Positions 1-9,054 of a stretch of 64,000 bases of DNA are shown here, in pieces (positions within the stretch are counted from its first letter, which is position 1; each line of letters opens with the position of its first letter). The stretch is from Isobaculum melis. GTDB lineage: Bacteria > Bacillota > Bacilli > Lactobacillales > Carnobacteriaceae. The stretch lies in assembly GCF_900111355.1 (NCBI RefSeq), contig NZ_FOHA01000014.1, positions 1 through 64,000 on the forward strand, read 5' to 3'. Below the pieces are notes generated by a model. That model was not told the DNA's origin and made no database searches. It saw nothing but the letters and a program-made list of their open reading frames with translations. The position numbers were made by a program, and so were the translations under genes.

Positions 1-88
1 TCTCTCCCTCGGAGAGACAACAATCCTCTTCATAAAGAACCTTATAACTTTTTCCCATAGAAACATCCAATGCAAGTACATAAGCCAT
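1..88 (-). CDS. IS110-family transposase, N-terminal part (runs off window)
   Basis: Only the first 29 codons lie in the window. They read MAYVLALDVSMGKSYKVLYE and onward. The ALDVSMGKSY stretch is the first acidic motif of the RuvC-like (DEDD) catalytic domain of IS110-family transposases. The ATG is at 88-86, preceded by a purine-rich GAAAGAAGA stretch. These enzymes move circular intermediates and leave no classical terminal repeats. The structured noncoding DNA just upstream (89-290) fits the left end of an IS110-group element. The rest of the protein is outside the window, so intactness cannot be judged. Confidence 0.8.
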   Translation of the reverse strand, partial: MAYVLALDVSMGKSYKVLYEEDCCLSEGE

Positions 89-120
89 ATTTTCATCTTC
101 TTTCTTTTTTTTCGAAAGGT

Positions 121-275
121 TCTTCACTGTTTCATTTCGTTCCTAATTTCCTAAACACGAGCTCGAAGCCCCAACATACTTAAACCAGATTTTAAAATGA
201 CAGTGAAGGAGATCGTTTTTTTGTAGGGACTCGAAGTCCATCAGGTTATGATCGATCTTCCTTTCACTTCTTACT
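121..275 (-). ncRNA. Candidate IS110 bridge RNA (left-end noncoding RNA)
   Basis: Upstream of the transposase, on the same strand, are two outer arms at 253-268 and 202-215. They pair as AGTGAAAGGAAGATCG with CGATCTCCTTCACT, with two bulges. They enclose a loop holding the hairpin GGACU-UCG-AGUCC (227-239). A second hairpin with the same UCG loop, GGGCU-UCG-AGCUC, follows at 159-171. A stem with a large internal loop followed by a second loop, in the 5' noncoding end of an IS110 element, is the layout known for bridge RNAs that pair with target and donor DNA. The RNA ends are not defined here. Confidence 0.55.
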
Positions 276-297
276 ATATACCTAAAAATAGGGAAAT

Positions 298-333
298 AGA
301 GGGTAAAGTCATCCGTCGATGACTTTACCCTCT
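298..333. repeat. Perfect 16-bp inverted repeat beside the IS110 end
   Basis: Arms AGAGGGTAAAGTCATC and GATGACTTTACCCTCT are separated by the 4-nt loop CGTC. There is no direct U-run on either side, although a T-rich tract begins about 12 bp further on the plus strand. It could be a terminator of a gene cut off by the IS element, or the palindromic target beside which the element inserted. Confidence 0.5.
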
Positions 334-464
334 AATCTTAGTATGTTTTTTATCAATTTCTTACTAGTTTCATCACAATTTTTTCACATTTAAAAGCTAT
401 ACTTTATTCATACCCAACAACTAATATTTTTTCATTTATTTTACTCCTCCAAAGTAAATAAATA

Positions 465-512
465 AAAAAAGAAACAGCGTGTGAGAGGCAAACTCTCATT
501 AGCTGTTTTTTA
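465..512 (-). terminator. Rho-independent terminator of the HTH/TPR regulator
   Basis: Read on the minus strand, AAACAGC and TGAGAG pair with CTCTCA and GCTGTTT around a short loop, and a run of T residues follows (461-470 region). The stem begins at the stop codon of the regulator. Confidence 0.8.
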
Positions 513-1802
513 TTTTTCTTCTTTCAAAATAGAATAAGATTTCTTATACATGGCTTTTTCAGAAAAATACTGGCTAGACTGTGCTTTCACTCTAGCAATA
601 AAACTTGGATCATTTGAAGCATCAACTTTTTTTAACAAATTGTCAATTTTAGTTTCATAGCTGCTCTCATCTCCTCGATTTAAATCACAAAGAGCATCTC
701 CATATCGAATAAAGTAAAGCGTTTCTTCAAATTTGCAATCTAAACGTTTAGAAAAAGCTAGTAGATATTCAGCACGATCAATTTGCTTATTTTCTGCATA
801 ATAAACCAATAGTTCTGTCATTGGTAAAATTTCATTTCTTGTTAAGGTATAATTTGCTTCATCTTTATTCTTTAACATGATATAAATGCGGTCATAAACT
901 TCTTCTATTGCCATTTTGTTGTTATTTTTTTGAAAGGTATGGGCTTGTTTATACAAAATCAAGACATGAAAATGATCTTTCATAGCAGGATATTCTTCTA
1001 TTAATACTAAAGCTTTTTCAAAGGCTTTTTCTGCTTGGGCATAAAAACCAATCTCATAATAAATAAACCCTTCTAAATAAGCAACTTTCACAGCATGTGA
1101 TTGCTGTTCCTTAGACACAAGCATTAAGTTGTCAAAGAATTTCGTTGTCGCAGCCAATGCATTTTCATACTGTACAAGATTGATATAAAGAATGGGGATA
1201 TTGCTTTGCATAATGTTTTTTTCAATAGGTTCCCCAAATGGGAGTGCCACAAATGCCTCAGCTGCATCAACTGCCTTTTGGTATTGGTTTGTATTAAAGT
1301 TCTTTTGTACTTGATAGAAGTAATAATAACGCAGCAAGTGTTGATCATCGCTTTTAACAGGAATCACTTTTTTTACTGTAGATAAATAAATGCGACTAAT
1401 TTGTTTCGCCTCATCATATCGCCAGGATTTATAATACCAGGATGATAAAAGTAAATAATAAGCAATTTCTAATTTTGCTTCTTCTCTATGTAAGTGATAT
1501 TCTTTTTCAACTTGCTGTAACAGCTTTTTAGCGGTTTGTAGTTCATCGTATAAAAGGGCTTGAAAGACTTTTTCCAAAAGTCTGATTAATTCATGACTTG
1601 ATGGTTGTTCAACCACAATCTCTTCTGTTTTCAATTCCAATCGGTTACATAAAAAAACTAGTGTCTCTTTTCCTGGAAACTTATTGCCATTCTCAATATT
1701 AGACAAATAAGATTTGGAAATAATGCCTTGTGCCAATTCTTTTTGTGTTAATCCTTTACTTTTTCTTATATTGGTCAATCTTAGACCTAAAAATTTATTC
1801 AA
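510..1802 (-). CDS. XRE-type HTH regulator with C-terminal TPR-like repeats (Rgg/PlcR-like)
   Basis: A 430-residue protein. Residues about 7-60 form a cro/cI-type helix-turn-helix (RLTNIRKSKGLTQKELAQG, then SKSYLSNIENG). The rest is entirely helical with TPR-like pairs such as YYEIGFYAQAEKAFEKALVL. This is the architecture of peptide-responsive regulators of the Rgg/PlcR/PrgX group, where the helical part binds a small pheromone. No pheromone ORF was recognised nearby, so the ligand is unknown. It stands alone with its own terminator. Neighbouring genes are remnants or unrelated, so no target can be named. Confidence 0.8.
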   Translation of the reverse strand: MNKFLGLRLTNIRKSKGLTQKELAQGIISKSYLSNIENGNKFPGKETLVFLCNRLELKTEEIVVEQPSSHELIRLLEKVFQALLYDELQTAKKLLQQVEKEYHLHREEAKLEIAYYLLLSSWYYKSWRYDEAKQISRIYLSTVKKVIPVKSDDQHLLRYYYFYQVQKNFNTNQYQKAVDAAEAFVALPFGEPIEKNIMQSNIPILYINLVQYENALAATTKFFDNLMLVSKEQQSHAVKVAYLEGFIYYEIGFYAQAEKAFEKALVLIEEYPAMKDHFHVLILYKQAHTFQKNNNKMAIEEVYDRIYIMLKNKDEANYTLTRNEILPMTELLVYYAENKQIDRAEYLLAFSKRLDCKFEETLYFIRYGDALCDLNRGDESSYETKIDNLLKKVDASNDPSFIARVKAQSSQYFSEKAMYKKSYSILKEEK

Positions 1803-1971
1803 GTTATTTCTCCTTTAACCTTAACCATTAAATAATGATGCTACTCATAATAATCTTTCTTATCATACCACTACTCTCATCTATTATATGCTATTTTTTC
1901 TTTCTCGTCTAATTGAGTTTCTGATAGTAAATGCTAAATTTAGTTTCCTAGATAGAACACTGTATATAAAA

Positions 1972-2003
1972 TAAAGCAAAGCAGACTTTTTTGCCTGCTT
2001 TAC
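1972..2003 (-). terminator. Terminator downstream of the small acetyltransferase
   Basis: On the minus strand, AAAGCAG pairs with CTGCTTT across a loop containing six A residues. The stretch GCTTTATTTTATATA follows. Confidence 0.6.
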
Positions 2004-2006
2004 TTT

Positions 2007-2282
2007 TTATTTTGCTTCTATCTTCTGATACTCTGGATGTTTTTTAAATTCCGCATTGGCAAATGGACATAATGGTATCACTTTTTTGCCTTGCATGATT
2101 GCTATTTCTACAACCAATCGAACGAGTTCTTGTGCAATGCCTTGTCCCCGATAAGCTGGATCAACCCCTGTATGTTCAATAATCAGCAAATGCTCGCCAC
2201 TTGGAACATAAGTAATCTCTCCTACTTCAATGTCTACATCATTCGTTACATAAATTCGATTATCCCCATCATAATACTCCAC
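2007..2282 (-). CDS. Small GNAT-family N-acetyltransferase (YjdJ-like)
   Basis: This 91-residue protein is about the size of minimal GNAT domains. The acetyl-CoA pyrophosphate loop is HTGVDPAYRGQGIAQELV, near residues 37-54, and the C-terminal part IPLCPFANAEFKKHPEY is typical of the YjdJ/Gtn-like group. The start is GTG at 2282: AGGGGGA sits 7 bases upstream and no better ATG exists. The substrate is unknown. It is monocistronic with a terminator. Confidence 0.85.
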   Translation of the reverse strand: MEYYDGDNRIYVTNDVDIEVGEITYVPSGEHLLIIEHTGVDPAYRGQGIAQELVRLVVEIAIMQGKKVIPLCPFANAEFKKHPEYQKIEAK

Positions 2283-2535
2283 TACTAAATCCCCCTATTT
2301 TTAAATATCCTTTAACACATCATCTGAATCACTCTAAATCATACAGGTAGGATAACCTTTTGATTATCCTTTATCAATCATTCTGCTTTATTGACACTCC
2401 CTTCTTTTTAATAATGTCATTATATGCGGAACTTATTCATTAAGCAACTATTTCGCTGTCCCATTAACTATTCTCATATTAATCACAAAAAAATAGCATT
2501 CATCAAAGATGAACGCTCTTTATCTTCATATAGTA

Positions 2536-2655
2536 TTATTTCATTTCTTCAACTGTAGCTTGTCCTACACTTCTGCCAAAAATAATAATCTCTGCAACGG
2601 CATTTTCCCTCATTGGATGGTGAATATCGTGAGTTATTAGAAGTAAACATGATTA
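2536..2655 (-). pseudogene. ABC transporter ATP-binding protein, C-terminal remnant
   Basis: The minus-strand frame reads LLLITHDIHHPMRENAVAEI and then IIFGRSVGQATVEEM before a stop. LLLITHD matches the D-loop/H-loop region of ABC ATPases, and the rest matches the end of such a domain. The frame is closed upstream by a stop, so only about 36 codons survive. Confidence 0.5.
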
Positions 2656-2785
2656 CCTATTAAGCTAGCATTGTCTTTTATTCCTTTTAAAATCGGTATT
2701 GTCATTTTTTTTATGAGTATTCTATATGAATATAAGCAATACCGTTATGTTGAAATTTGGTTAAAACACAACCATTATAAAGGAA

Positions 2786-2860
2786 ATGCATGATAAAAAT
2801 GAGGCTATTTGTCCAATTGAAGTTGTAGCAGATACGTTAAGAGGAAAGACCCTATTTTAG
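2786..2860 (+). pseudogene. HxlR-type winged-helix regulator, N-terminal remnant
   Basis: An ATG at 2786 with AAAGG upstream opens 24 codons containing CPIEVVADTLRGK. This resembles the conserved N-terminal CPxExxLDxIGGKW stretch of HxlR regulators, and then it stops. It is too short to function. The assignment rests on one motif. Confidence 0.35.
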
Positions 2861-3002
2861 CTACTGAACCGATTAAAGGTTCACATCAGCAATTTAAAAA
2901 TAAGAGATCAAAAAAAGAGAGGAAATATGATGCTTCCTCTCTTTGAATCCTGCACTTTACTTCAATTTTATTTTCAAGAGTAACAACAAATGATTCTGCA
3001 TG

Positions 3003-3305
3003 CTATGCTTTTACTTTAAGGACCATTCCATTTGGATCGATTACCGTTAAAGTCTGTTCATTTGAATCATAAGTCATGTTGTCATGAGTGGTATAGTATA
3101 AATCTTGTAACCCAATTGCTTGATAGTTATCAATCCCAGATTTTTCCCATAAAATACTAAGAGACATGCCACTGTAATCACTTAAAAAAGAAATGGGCGC
3201 AGTAATCACGATATTTTTTTCTTCAATTGTCACTTCAAGCATCACTTGAGCAAAATGCCCATATTTTGCGACCACAGCATCATTAAATGCAAGAATATTC
3301 ATCAT
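3003..3305 (-). CDS. Unknown 100-residue protein at the end of the 2-oxoacid dehydrogenase operon
   Basis: I do not recognise the family. The protein is acidic and mainly beta/mixed, with no signal peptide, membrane segment or cysteine. It begins 41 bp after buk on the same strand, with GAGAGGAG upstream of the ATG at 3305, and is probably the last gene of that operon. Its position suggests a small accessory or regulatory subunit for acyl-phosphate or 2-oxoacid metabolism. That is inference from context only. Confidence 0.6.
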   Translation of the reverse strand: MMNILAFNDAVVAKYGHFAQVMLEVTIEEKNIVITAPISFLSDYSGMSLSILWEKSGIDNYQAIGLQDLYYTTHDNMTYDSNEQTLTVIDPNGMVLKVKA

Positions 3306-3346
3306 ACCAGGAAGACTCCTCTCTTGAAAAAATCCAACCTTTTTGT

Positions 3347-4408
3347 TTATTCAAATTCCCTTGCTTTTTCTTCACCTGTTAAAACGCGTAAAGCACCGTT
3401 TCTTAAAGCTTCCATCTCAAATTCTCCCGGAACAGAAGATACTGGTGCAATGAAAGAAACTCTTTCAGTAATCCAATTCATTAGTCTTTCTGAATAAGCA
3501 AGACCACCAGTAATGACAATTTGATCAACCTTGCCAGATAAAACGGTAGCAAGCTCTCCAATCCCTTTAGCAACTTGATAGGCCATTGCTTCAAGAATTA
3601 GACGTGCTTCCTCATCTCCTGCTAAAATTCTTTCCTCTACTTCGAGACCACTGTTTGTGCCCAAGTAAGAAATCATACCACCTTTCTTACGCGTCCAAGC
3701 AGTGATTTCTTCTTGTGTCATTTGATAGCAGAATGGGATAAATTCTTTTAATGATAAACTCCCTGTTCGTTCAACAGAAAATGGTCCTTCATCATCCAGA
3801 GAATAATCAATCATCCGTCCTTTTTGGTGGGCACTGATTGTTGAGCCACTGCCTAAGTGGGCAATAATAAAATTAGCGTCTTCATAAGGCTTATTCAAGT
3901 CAGCTGCTGTTTTTAACGCAATGGCACGCATATTTAAAGCATGCCCAATACTTGTTCTCTTCACACCTTTTAGACCTGAAACACGCGCTAATTCATGATA
4001 TTGATCCACTGTAATCGGATCATAAACCATCGCGATACAGTCTGCTTTACTCTTTTCCCTAAAACCATTTGCTAACATGGCACCTAAATTAGACGCATGG
4101 TGAACATTGGTTTTATTAACTAGCCAATCAATCATTTGATCATTGACGAGATAGGCGCCTGCTTCTACAGGTGGTAAGGAACCACCACGACCAACAGCAG
4201 CATCAAGCTGTGTAAAATCAATGCCCTCATCTTCTAAAAATGATTGAATCAATGATAAACGATAATCATATTGATCGGCAATTGTAGCAAATTTTTCTAA
4301 CTCAGCTGTTTCATGATGAACATTTTTATTTAATCGTTCTTTTTTATCTTCATAGTAAGCAATTTTAGTTGAAGTAGAGCCCGGATTAATAACTAATATT
4401 TTTTTCAC
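3347..4408 (-). CDS. buk: Butyrate kinase
   Basis: Converts butyryl phosphate and branched acyl phosphates plus ADP to the free acid and ATP. It belongs to the acetokinase (ASKHA) family. The N-terminal phosphate loop is VINPGSTSTK, and downstream motifs include VGRGGSLPPVEAGAYLVN, GHALNMRAIA, AHLGSGSTISAHQKGRMID and VITGGLAYS. The start is taken as GTG at 4408 because AAGGAG lies 9 bases upstream. A longer reading from 4438 would overlap ptb and lacks a ribosome site. The protein is 353 residues, usual for Buk. It follows ptb closely and is the substrate-level phosphorylation step of the operon. Confidence 0.93.
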   Translation of the reverse strand: MKKILVINPGSTSTKIAYYEDKKERLNKNVHHETAELEKFATIADQYDYRLSLIQSFLEDEGIDFTQLDAAVGRGGSLPPVEAGAYLVNDQMIDWLVNKTNVHHASNLGAMLANGFREKSKADCIAMVYDPITVDQYHELARVSGLKGVKRTSIGHALNMRAIALKTAADLNKPYEDANFIIAHLGSGSTISAHQKGRMIDYSLDDEGPFSVERTGSLSLKEFIPFCYQMTQEEITAWTRKKGGMISYLGTNSGLEVEERILAGDEEARLILEAMAYQVAKGIGELATVLSGKVDQIVITGGLAYSERLMNWITERVSFIAPVSSVPGEFEMEALRNGALRVLTGEEKAREFE

Positions 4409-4421
4409 TTGTGTTCGCTCC

Positions 4422-5333
4422 TTATATAGCACATGCAATCATTAATGAATTTATTTTTTCTTCTGTTGTTGAACCACGAGAAGTAATAATAATTGGAACA
4501 GTCGCACCTAAAACAAGCCCCGCCATTTGACCTTTTCCAAATGTCACCATGCTTTTTCCAAGTAGATTTCCAGAAACGATATCTGGCACAAGCAAGACAT
4601 CCGCTTCTCCTGCAACAGGACTTGTGTATTCTTTTTCTTTTGCAATCGCTTTGCTTAAAGATAAATCTAAAGAGATTGGCCCTTCAATCACAGCATCTGG
4701 AAACGCACCATTTTTGGCTGCTTCTTTGATTTCTTTTGCATCAAGAGAAGCTTGTAGTTTAGGGTTCACATTTTCACTAGCATCTAATAGCGCTACATAA
4801 GTTGTTTCATAACCTAACTGCTTCGTTAGAGATAGTACATTCTTTAAGATTTCTTGTTTCATTGCAACATCTGGTGTCAACATCATGCCACCATCTGTTA
4901 AAAAGAGTAATTTATGAAAATAAGGAATTTCATTAATCGCCACATGGGACAATACTTTTTGCTGACGAATACCTGTTTCTTTATTTACAACTGCTTTTAA
5001 TAAATCTCTTGTTTGAATATGGCCTTTCATCAAAACATCACCAAGTCCATCACGGATTAAGGAAACTGCTTTAAAAGCAATTTCCTCATCTCCAGTAACG
5101 TCTATGATATCTAATTTAGCGATTTCCTCTTTTGAGATTGACAAACTTTCTAGCAGTGGAACAATGACTGATTGATCACCAACAAGAGTTGGCATTAACA
5201 TATTTTCTTTAAATAAAGTCATGACTGCTGAAACAGTATGTTCATCCGTTGCATTTGCAACAACCACTCGTTTAGGCGCTTGTTTTGTTGTTGAAAGGCG
5301 TTTTTTTAATGACTCAAATGATTGTAAAACCAT
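4422..5333 (-). CDS. ptb: Phosphate butyryltransferase
   Basis: A 303-residue phosphotransacylase that exchanges CoA for phosphate on butyryl-, isobutyryl- or isovaleryl-CoA. Family signatures are GDVLMKGHIQTRDLLKAV, LLFLTDGGMMLTPDV, and the C-terminal DVLLVPDIVSGNLLGKS with GATVPIIITSRG. GGAGGTG lies 5 bases before the ATG. It sits between the E2 gene and buk, the order found with branched-chain 2-oxoacid dehydrogenase genes in enterococci. It therefore links acyl-CoA made by the complex to ATP formation. Confidence 0.93.
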   Translation of the reverse strand: MVLQSFESLKKRLSTTKQAPKRVVVANATDEHTVSAVMTLFKENMLMPTLVGDQSVIVPLLESLSISKEEIAKLDIIDVTGDEEIAFKAVSLIRDGLGDVLMKGHIQTRDLLKAVVNKETGIRQQKVLSHVAINEIPYFHKLLFLTDGGMMLTPDVAMKQEILKNVLSLTKQLGYETTYVALLDASENVNPKLQASLDAKEIKEAAKNGAFPDAVIEGPISLDLSLSKAIAKEKEYTSPVAGEADVLLVPDIVSGNLLGKSMVTFGKGQMAGLVLGATVPIIITSRGSTTEEKINSLMIACAI

Positions 5334-5355
5334 TTAAACACCTCCAAATTTTTTC

Positions 5356-6933
5356 TTAATTTTTAAGCAACATTAAGTTTGGATCTTCTAATGCTTTCTT
5401 AAAAGCACCTAATGCATTTTGAGCTTCCACACCATCTACTAATCTGTGGTCAAAGGCAAATGACAAGCGCATAATTGATGCAACTTCCATTTCACGTTCC
5501 TCATTCACAACCACTTCATCAGAAATACGTGCAATCCCCATAATCATGGATTCTGGATAGTTGATAATTGGTGTTGACCAGACACCACCCGTTCCAGGCA
5601 TACCACCAATATTTGTAATCGTTGCAGAGCTACCACTCATATCGTCACGCGTTAACTGATTTGCCATCGCTTTTTTAGCTAATATTTCAATTTCTTCGGC
5701 AATTTCAAAAATACTCTTGCGATCTGCATTTTTAATAACTGGTACAAATAAACCATGCTCTGTATTTGTTGCAATGCCAATATTGATATTTCCGCGATGA
5801 ACAATTTCTGATTTTTCCATATTCACAGAAGCATTTAAGGCTGGATAAGCTTTCAACATTGCAACCATCGCTTTCACCACATATGGTAAGAAAGTTAAAC
5901 GAACTTCTTCTGCTTTCGCAATTTCTTTATAGGCATTACGATGCGCTACTAATTTTTCAGCACGTAATTTATCAAAGACTGTGACATGCGGAATTTCGGT
6001 ACGACTAGTGACCATCGCTTTTGCAATTGCACGACGAGTTGGTGTCATTTTTTCAACCCAGTCTTCGTTTGCCGGAACAACTGGTGCTGCAGGTTTAGCC
6101 ACTGCTTTTGGCGTTTCTTCCACGGCAGCCTGTGTTGAAACAGCTGCTGCTGGAGCTGGTGCAGCGACTGGTGCTCCCCCACCACTTAAGAATGTATCCA
6201 CATCTATTTTTAAAATCTTAGCATTTGGTCCAGTTGGTGTTACCTGTGCTAAATCAACGTTTTGCTGTCTTGCATAACGTCTTACTGAAGGAAGTGCACG
6301 AACTTTTGCAGATGGTGCGCCAGTTGGTACTGATTGAGTTGCCACTTTAGGTGCTGCTGCTTTTTCTTGAGGTTTAGCTGCAGTTTGATTACTTGGTCCG
6401 CCAGCACCTGTATCAATTTCAATAATGCCTTCATCTACTTTTGCCATACCTTCTGGAACTAATATTTTAACGACTGTCCCTGAAACTGGAGAAGGAATTT
6501 CCATTGTTGATTTATCGTTTTGGATTTCAACTAAAGCTTGATCCGCTTGAACCTTCTCCCCTTCTTTTACTAACCATTGGATGATTTCTGCTTCAACTAA
6601 CCCTTCGCCAACATCTGGTAATTCAAAAACATAGTTACCTGTACTTACGGTTTCTTCTACAACTGGTGCTACAGCAACTGCTTCTTCAGCTGTTTCGTCC
6701 CCTGTATCAATTTCAATAATGCCTTCATCTACTTTCGCAACGCCTTCTGGAACTAATATTTTAACGACTGTTCCTGAAACCGGAGAGGGAATCTCCATTG
6801 CTGATTTATCATTTTGGATTTCAACTAAGGCATCATCAGCTTTTATGACATCTCCTTCTTTTACTAACCATTGGATAATATCTGCTTCAACTAACCCTTC
6901 ACCCACATCTGGTAATTTAAATATATAAGCCAT
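5356..6933 (-). CDS. 2-oxoacid dehydrogenase E2 (dihydrolipoamide acyltransferase), two lipoyl domains
   Basis: 525 residues. Two nearly identical lipoyl domains (about 1-80 and 101-180) carry the lipoyl-lysine in NDKSAMEIPS and NDKSTMEIPS. An Ala/Pro-rich linker follows. The subunit-binding domain is VRALPSVRRYARQQNVDLA, around 212-245. The catalytic domain ends with SFAFDHRLVDGVEA (His/Asp catalytic pair). Two lipoyl domains and high similarity to the pyruvate dehydrogenase type make the acyl substrate uncertain. The ptb-buk neighbours argue for branched-chain or mixed 2-oxo acids. The two lipoyl regions also repeat at DNA level, so recombination could change their number. Confidence 0.9.
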   Translation of the reverse strand: MAYIFKLPDVGEGLVEADIIQWLVKEGDVIKADDALVEIQNDKSAMEIPSPVSGTVVKILVPEGVAKVDEGIIEIDTGDETAEEAVAVAPVVEETVSTGNYVFELPDVGEGLVEAEIIQWLVKEGEKVQADQALVEIQNDKSTMEIPSPVSGTVVKILVPEGMAKVDEGIIEIDTGAGGPSNQTAAKPQEKAAAPKVATQSVPTGAPSAKVRALPSVRRYARQQNVDLAQVTPTGPNAKILKIDVDTFLSGGGAPVAAPAPAAAVSTQAAVEETPKAVAKPAAPVVPANEDWVEKMTPTRRAIAKAMVTSRTEIPHVTVFDKLRAEKLVAHRNAYKEIAKAEEVRLTFLPYVVKAMVAMLKAYPALNASVNMEKSEIVHRGNINIGIATNTEHGLFVPVIKNADRKSIFEIAEEIEILAKKAMANQLTRDDMSGSSATITNIGGMPGTGGVWSTPIINYPESMIMGIARISDEVVVNEEREMEVASIMRLSFAFDHRLVDGVEAQNALGAFKKALEDPNLMLLKN

Positions 6934-6951
6934 GAGTTCTCCTCCTATTTT

Positions 6952-7929
6952 TTATTCAGCCATTGTTTTTCTGACCTGTTCTTCAATTAATGAAGCATTT
7001 GGTAACCAGATTGATTCTGCTTGTCCAAATGGGAAATGGCTATCTGGAGCAGCTACGCGTCCAATTGCAGCTTCTAAGTCATACATTGCACCTTCTGCAA
7101 TTTCAGCCATGATATGATTGCCAATCCCAGTTAAGCGTTGTGCTTCTTGAACAACTACGACACGACCTGTTTTCTTCACTGAATTTAAAATAGTATCAAT
7201 ATCAAATGGCGCCACTGTTCTTAAGTCAATTAATTCAACTGAAATCCCATCTTTTTCAAGTTTTTCAATGGCTTTTTTAGATTCATGAACCATTGCACCA
7301 TAAGTGACAATTGTAATGTCAGTTCCTTCTTGAACAACATGTGCTTTATCTAGATCAATCACATACGATTCTGCTGGCACTTCTTCTGTAACTGAGCGGT
7401 ATAATTTTAAATGCTCTAAGAAGTAAACTGGGTCATTGTTTCTGATTGCAGCCGTTAAAAGACCTTTTGCATCATATGGACCACTTGGAATAACGATACG
7501 TAAACCAGGTGATTGAGCAAATAACCCTTCTAAGTTATCTGAGTGTAATTCCGGTGTTCCTACACCACCACCAAAGGTTGAACGAACGGTTACAGGAACG
7601 CCTTCTTTTCCACCTAGACGGTAGCGATGACGAGCTAATTGTCCTAAAAGTCCATCGATTGCTTCCATTGTAAAACCAGAGAATTGAATTTCTGGAATGG
7701 GACGGAAGCCACCTAGTGCCATGCCTAATGCCATGCCCATAATACCTGATTCTGCTAAAGGTGTATCGAAAACGCGGTCTGCTCCTAATTCAGCAACCAT
7801 TCCATCAGTGACACGGAATACCCCACCATTCGTTCCTACGTCTTCACCAAAAACTAAGATTCTTTCGTCACGTTTCATTTCTTGTGTTAAGGCTTCATTG
7901 ATAGCCTGTACCATATTTTTAACTGCCAT
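6952..7929 (-). CDS. 2-oxoacid dehydrogenase E1 component, beta subunit
   Basis: A 325-residue transketolase-like subunit that pairs with the E1 alpha product encoded immediately upstream. Recognisable stretches are [50 protein letters not shown] and [15 protein letters not shown]. It begins 2 bp after the E1 alpha stop with GGAGG upstream, so translation is probably coupled. It resembles PdhB more than classical BkdB. The choice of pyruvate or branched 2-oxo acid cannot be settled from sequence reading alone. Confidence 0.9.
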   Translation of the reverse strand: MAVKNMVQAINEALTQEMKRDERILVFGEDVGTNGGVFRVTDGMVAELGADRVFDTPLAESGIMGMALGMALGGFRPIPEIQFSGFTMEAIDGLLGQLARHRYRLGGKEGVPVTVRSTFGGGVGTPELHSDNLEGLFAQSPGLRIVIPSGPYDAKGLLTAAIRNNDPVYFLEHLKLYRSVTEEVPAESYVIDLDKAHVVQEGTDITIVTYGAMVHESKKAIEKLEKDGISVELIDLRTVAPFDIDTILNSVKKTGRVVVVQEAQRLTGIGNHIMAEIAEGAMYDLEAAIGRVAAPDSHFPFGQAESIWLPNASLIEEQVRKTMAE

Positions 7930-7931
7930 CT

Positions 7932-9035
7932 TTAGTTTTCCTCCTTCGCTTCATACATCTCGATTTCTTTTTGAATACGAGGTGTCGGTACTTCAAAGAC
8001 ATTTTTCAGTAATTGAGATACTTTCATTTTTGGTTCATTATCAGCTAAGTCTAAAGCGTCATTTACTTCTTTGGTTGTTGCATCAATGACTTCTTGTTCC
8101 ATTTCTTCGTTCCATAAACCTTTTTCGCCTAAATAGGTTCTCATTCTAATTAAGAAATCTTTTGCTACCCACTCATCGACTTCTTCTTGAGAACGGTATC
8201 TTTTCGGATCATCAGATAATGTATGCGCACCGAAACGATAAGTTAATGTTTCAATTAACACAGGTCCATTACCAGCCATTGTGTACTCACGAGCTGTTTT
8301 AGTTGCTTCGTATAATGCTAGCGGATCCATACCATCTACTTGAATCCCTGGAATACCTGCTGCTGCTGCTTTTTGAGCTAATGTTCCAGCTTTAGTTTGC
8401 ATTTCACGAGGAACAGAAATCCCATATTTATTATTTTGAACGATGAATACAGCTTGAGACTTGAAGATACCAGCAAAGTTAATTCCTTCATAGAAGTCAC
8501 CTTGTGATGTACCACCATCTCCAATATAAGTGAATGCCACTTGATCTTTTTCATCGCGTCTATAAGCATAACCTAGACCTGCTGCTTGAATAATTTGAGA
8601 ACCAATAATCGTTTGAGCTGGCAAACCATAAATTTTCTCAGGGAAAATATTTGCTGCTACGTGCCCACGATACCAAAGAACAGCATTTTTCATTGACATA
8701 CCATGATGAACTAAAGGAATCACATCACGATAAGTTGGTAACACAAAGTCTGTTTTATTCATTGCAAAAAGTGTTGCTAATTGAGAAGCTTCTTGACCTT
8801 CTGATGGCGGTAAGTTACCAATACGGCCTTGACGCCCTGCCAAGATTAAGCGTTCATTCGTTGTTCTGCCCCAAACTAAAACTTTCATTAAATCAACTAA
8901 CTCTTCATCTGTTAAAGAGCTCTTCATTCCCTTGTTCACTAGCTTTCCTTTTTCATCTAGAATTTGTACTAAAGGAATTGCAGCTTCACTTTTCTTCATC
9001 ATGTCTTCAAATAATTTAAAATCCTGTTTACTCAT
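7932..9035 (-). CDS. 2-oxoacid dehydrogenase E1 component, alpha subunit
   Basis: 367 residues. It holds the thiamine-diphosphate/Mg motif [18 protein letters not shown] followed by [11 protein letters not shown]. Also present are [18 protein letters not shown] and the phosphorylation-loop region [19 protein letters not shown]. Length and layout match PdhA of Gram-positive bacteria. It catalyses decarboxylation of the 2-oxo acid and acyl transfer to E2 lipoyl groups. AGGGAG precedes the ATG. It sits between an EIIC-like permease gene and E1 beta. Confidence 0.9.
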   Translation of the reverse strand: MSKQDFKLFEDMMKKSEAAIPLVQILDEKGKLVNKGMKSSLTDEELVDLMKVLVWGRTTNERLILAGRQGRIGNLPPSEGQEASQLATLFAMNKTDFVLPTYRDVIPLVHHGMSMKNAVLWYRGHVAANIFPEKIYGLPAQTIIGSQIIQAAGLGYAYRRDEKDQVAFTYIGDGGTSQGDFYEGINFAGIFKSQAVFIVQNNKYGISVPREMQTKAGTLAQKAAAAGIPGIQVDGMDPLALYEATKTAREYTMAGNGPVLIETLTYRFGAHTLSDDPKRYRSQEEVDEWVAKDFLIRMRTYLGEKGLWNEEMEQEVIDATTKEVNDALDLADNEPKMKVSQLLKNVFEVPTPRIQKEIEMYEAKEEN

Positions 9036-9054
9036 CGATTTTTACTCCCTTTCT

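Larger units (their letters stand above)
2289..3002. other. Gene-poor stretch holding remnants
   Basis: About 700 bases without an intact gene. It holds a C-terminal ABC-ATPase fragment (2536-2655, minus), a short HxlR-like fragment (2786-2860, plus), and a hairpin at about 2918-2945 (AGAGAGGAA pairing with TTCCTCTCT). It looks like decayed DNA next to the IS110 end. Confidence 0.5.

Noticed and set aside
5981-6277. Long open frame opposite the E2 gene
   Set aside because: It is a shadow of the Ala/Pro linker codons; the E2 protein is complete and conserved in its own frame.
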